From: RGIG3009 sp964389495
Lineage (GTDB): Bacteria > Bacillota > Clostridia > Oscillospirales > Acutalibacteraceae
Length of the DNA: 31,295 nt
NCBI GenBank assembly: GCA_964389495.1
Contig: CAYMDU010000009.1
Coordinates: 1 to 31,295, forward strand
Reading direction: 5' to 3'
Shown here one piece after another: positions 30,413-31,295 of this stretch; position 1 is the first letter of the stretch, and the number at the start of each line of letters is the position of its first letter. The notes beneath the pieces are model-generated. The model was given only the letters and a program-made list of their open reading frames with translations. It was not told the origin of the DNA and did not search any database. A program made the position numbers and the translations under genes.

Positions 30413-31243
30413 ATGGCTACGAAACTGTATAAGCCGACTACGCCGGGGCGCCGTGGCATGTCCGTTCTGGATTACAGCCACCTGTCCAAGGTAGAGCCGG
30501 AAAAGAGCCTGTTGGCTCCGTTAGACAAAAAGTCCGGCCGTAACAGCTACGGCCGTATCACCGTTCGCCATCGTGGCGGCGGTAACCGTCGCAAATACCG
30601 CATCATCGATTTCAAGCGCAACAAGTTGGGCGCCGCCACGGTATTGACCCTGGAATACGATCCCAACCGCAGCGCGAACATTGCGTTGGTGCAATACGAA
30701 GACGGCGAAAAGCGCTACATCGTTGCTCCGCAAGGATTGTCTGTCGGCGATGTGATTTCTTCGGGCGCCGAAGCGGATATCAAGCCCGGCAACGCGTTGC
30801 CGCTGCTGAACATCCCGACCGGTACCTTCATCCACAATGTGGAGCTGTATCCCGGCAAAGGCGCACAGCTTGCTCGTGCTGCCGGCGTGATGGCGCAGCT
30901 GGTCGGTAAGGAAAACAACTTGGCGATGATTCGTCTGCCTTCCGGCGAGATGCGCAACATTCCGTTGAACTGCATGGCGACTGTCGGTCAGGTCGGCAAC
31001 CTGGATCACGAAAATGTGAAATTGGGTAAAGCCGGTCGCAAGCGTCACATGGGTTGGCGTCCGACGGTGCGCGGTTCGGTTATGAACCCCTGCGATCACC
31101 CGCACGGTGGTGGTGAGGGCAAGTCCCCCATCGGTCGTCCCGGCCCGGTTACCCCGTGGGGCAAGCCGGCTTTGGGCTACAAAACTCGCAAGCATCATAA
31201 GGCATCCGATAAGTTTATCGTGAAGCGCCGCAACGGCAAGTAA
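30413..31243 (+). CDS. rplB: 50S ribosomal protein L2
   Basis: This 276-residue protein is of usual length. It begins MATKLYKPTTPGRRGMSV and carries GRNSYGRITVRHRGGGNRRKYR and the C-terminal signature PTVRGSVMNPCDHPHGGGEGK with the conserved His needed at the peptidyl transferase centre. L2 bridges the subunits and is essential for peptidyl transfer. The ATG at 30413 is chosen because TAGGAGAG (30397-30404) is 8 nt upstream; an in-frame GTG at 30404 overlaps that site. rpsS follows after 20 nt. Confidence 0.97.
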   Translation: MATKLYKPTTPGRRGMSVLDYSHLSKVEPEKSLLAPLDKKSGRNSYGRITVRHRGGGNRRKYRIIDFKRNKLGAATVLTLEYDPNRSANIALVQYEDGEKRYIVAPQGLSVGDVISSGAEADIKPGNALPLLNIPTGTFIHNVELYPGKGAQLARAAGVMAQLVGKENNLAMIRLPSGEMRNIPLNCMATVGQVGNLDHENVKLGKAGRKRHMGWRPTVRGSVMNPCDHPHGGGEGKSPIGRPGPVTPWGKPALGYKTRKHHKASDKFIVKRRNGK

Positions 31244-31263
31244 GCGAAAGGAGATTCATTTTT

Positions 31264-31295
31264 ATGGGTAGAAGCGTAAAGAAGGGTCCTTTCGT
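31264..31295 (+). CDS. rpsS: 30S ribosomal protein S19, N-terminal fragment
   Basis: The last 32 nt of the window open a frame reading MGRSVKKGPF, the typical N-terminus of S19 (MGRSLKKGPF in many Firmicutes). AAAGGAG (31247-31253) lies 10 nt upstream of the ATG. rpsS after rplB is the standard S10-operon order. The rest lies beyond the window. Confidence 0.93.
   Translation, partial: MGRSVKKGPF

Overview
The window looks like a chromosomal segment of a Gram-positive anaerobe of the class Clostridia, probably Oscillospiraceae/Ruminococcaceae-like. This rests on strong AGGAGG-type ribosome binding sites, a class B sortase, a SpoIID-type domain, threonine-rich extracellular linkers, a GGGtGRT-family protein and compact Firmicutes-style operons. 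All genes I can support lie on the + strand. I see no mobile element, tRNA, rRNA or CRISPR array.

Layout. (1) 1-1066: the 3' end of a GGGtGRT-family gene, a bidirectional-looking terminator, then a signal-less GH16 glycoside hydrolase with its own sigma-A-type promoter. (2) 1330-12443: a seven-gene carbohydrate-uptake cluster. It holds a giant secreted solute-binding protein fused to two carbohydrate-binding-like domains, two complete pairs of ABC permeases, a secreted beta-propeller/TPR protein anchored by a Yip1-like membrane domain, and a large secreted DUF5696-like protein. No ABC ATPase is encoded, so a shared MsmX-type ATPase is inferred. A strong terminator closes the cluster. (3) 12623-19543: cysteine desulfurase, class B sortase, ThiI, then a 1187-residue fusion of CinA, one transmembrane helix, a catalytically dead sortase-B domain, a Thr-rich linker and a SpoIID domain. 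The desulfurase and ThiI form a tRNA thiolation pair. The sortase and the fusion protein put cell-surface functions into the same operon. (4) 19583-27848: an aromatic amino acid operon with a consensus promoter, a Tyr/Phe-rich leader peptide and an intrinsic terminator (classical attenuation architecture), followed by aroF, tyrA, aroB, aroA, aroC, pheA, an aroE-aroK fusion and aroQ. Apart from the aminotransferase step this covers the route from erythrose-4-phosphate/PEP to the immediate precursors of Phe and Tyr. (5) 27940-31295: promoter, ~350-nt structured leader and start of the S10 ribosomal protein operon (rpsJ, rplC, rplD, rplW, rplB, start of rpsS).

The two strongest leads are the CinA/pseudo-sortase/SpoIID fusion, encoded two genes downstream of an intact sortase-B paralogue, and the undisguised Tyr/Phe leader-peptide attenuator in front of the aro operon. 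The sugar cluster (fused binding protein, duplicate permease pairs, NHL-Yip1 protein, DUF5696-like protein) is a functionally uncharacterised transport/processing module as far as I know. All family names come from motif recognition in the sequence and memory of the families, without database searches.
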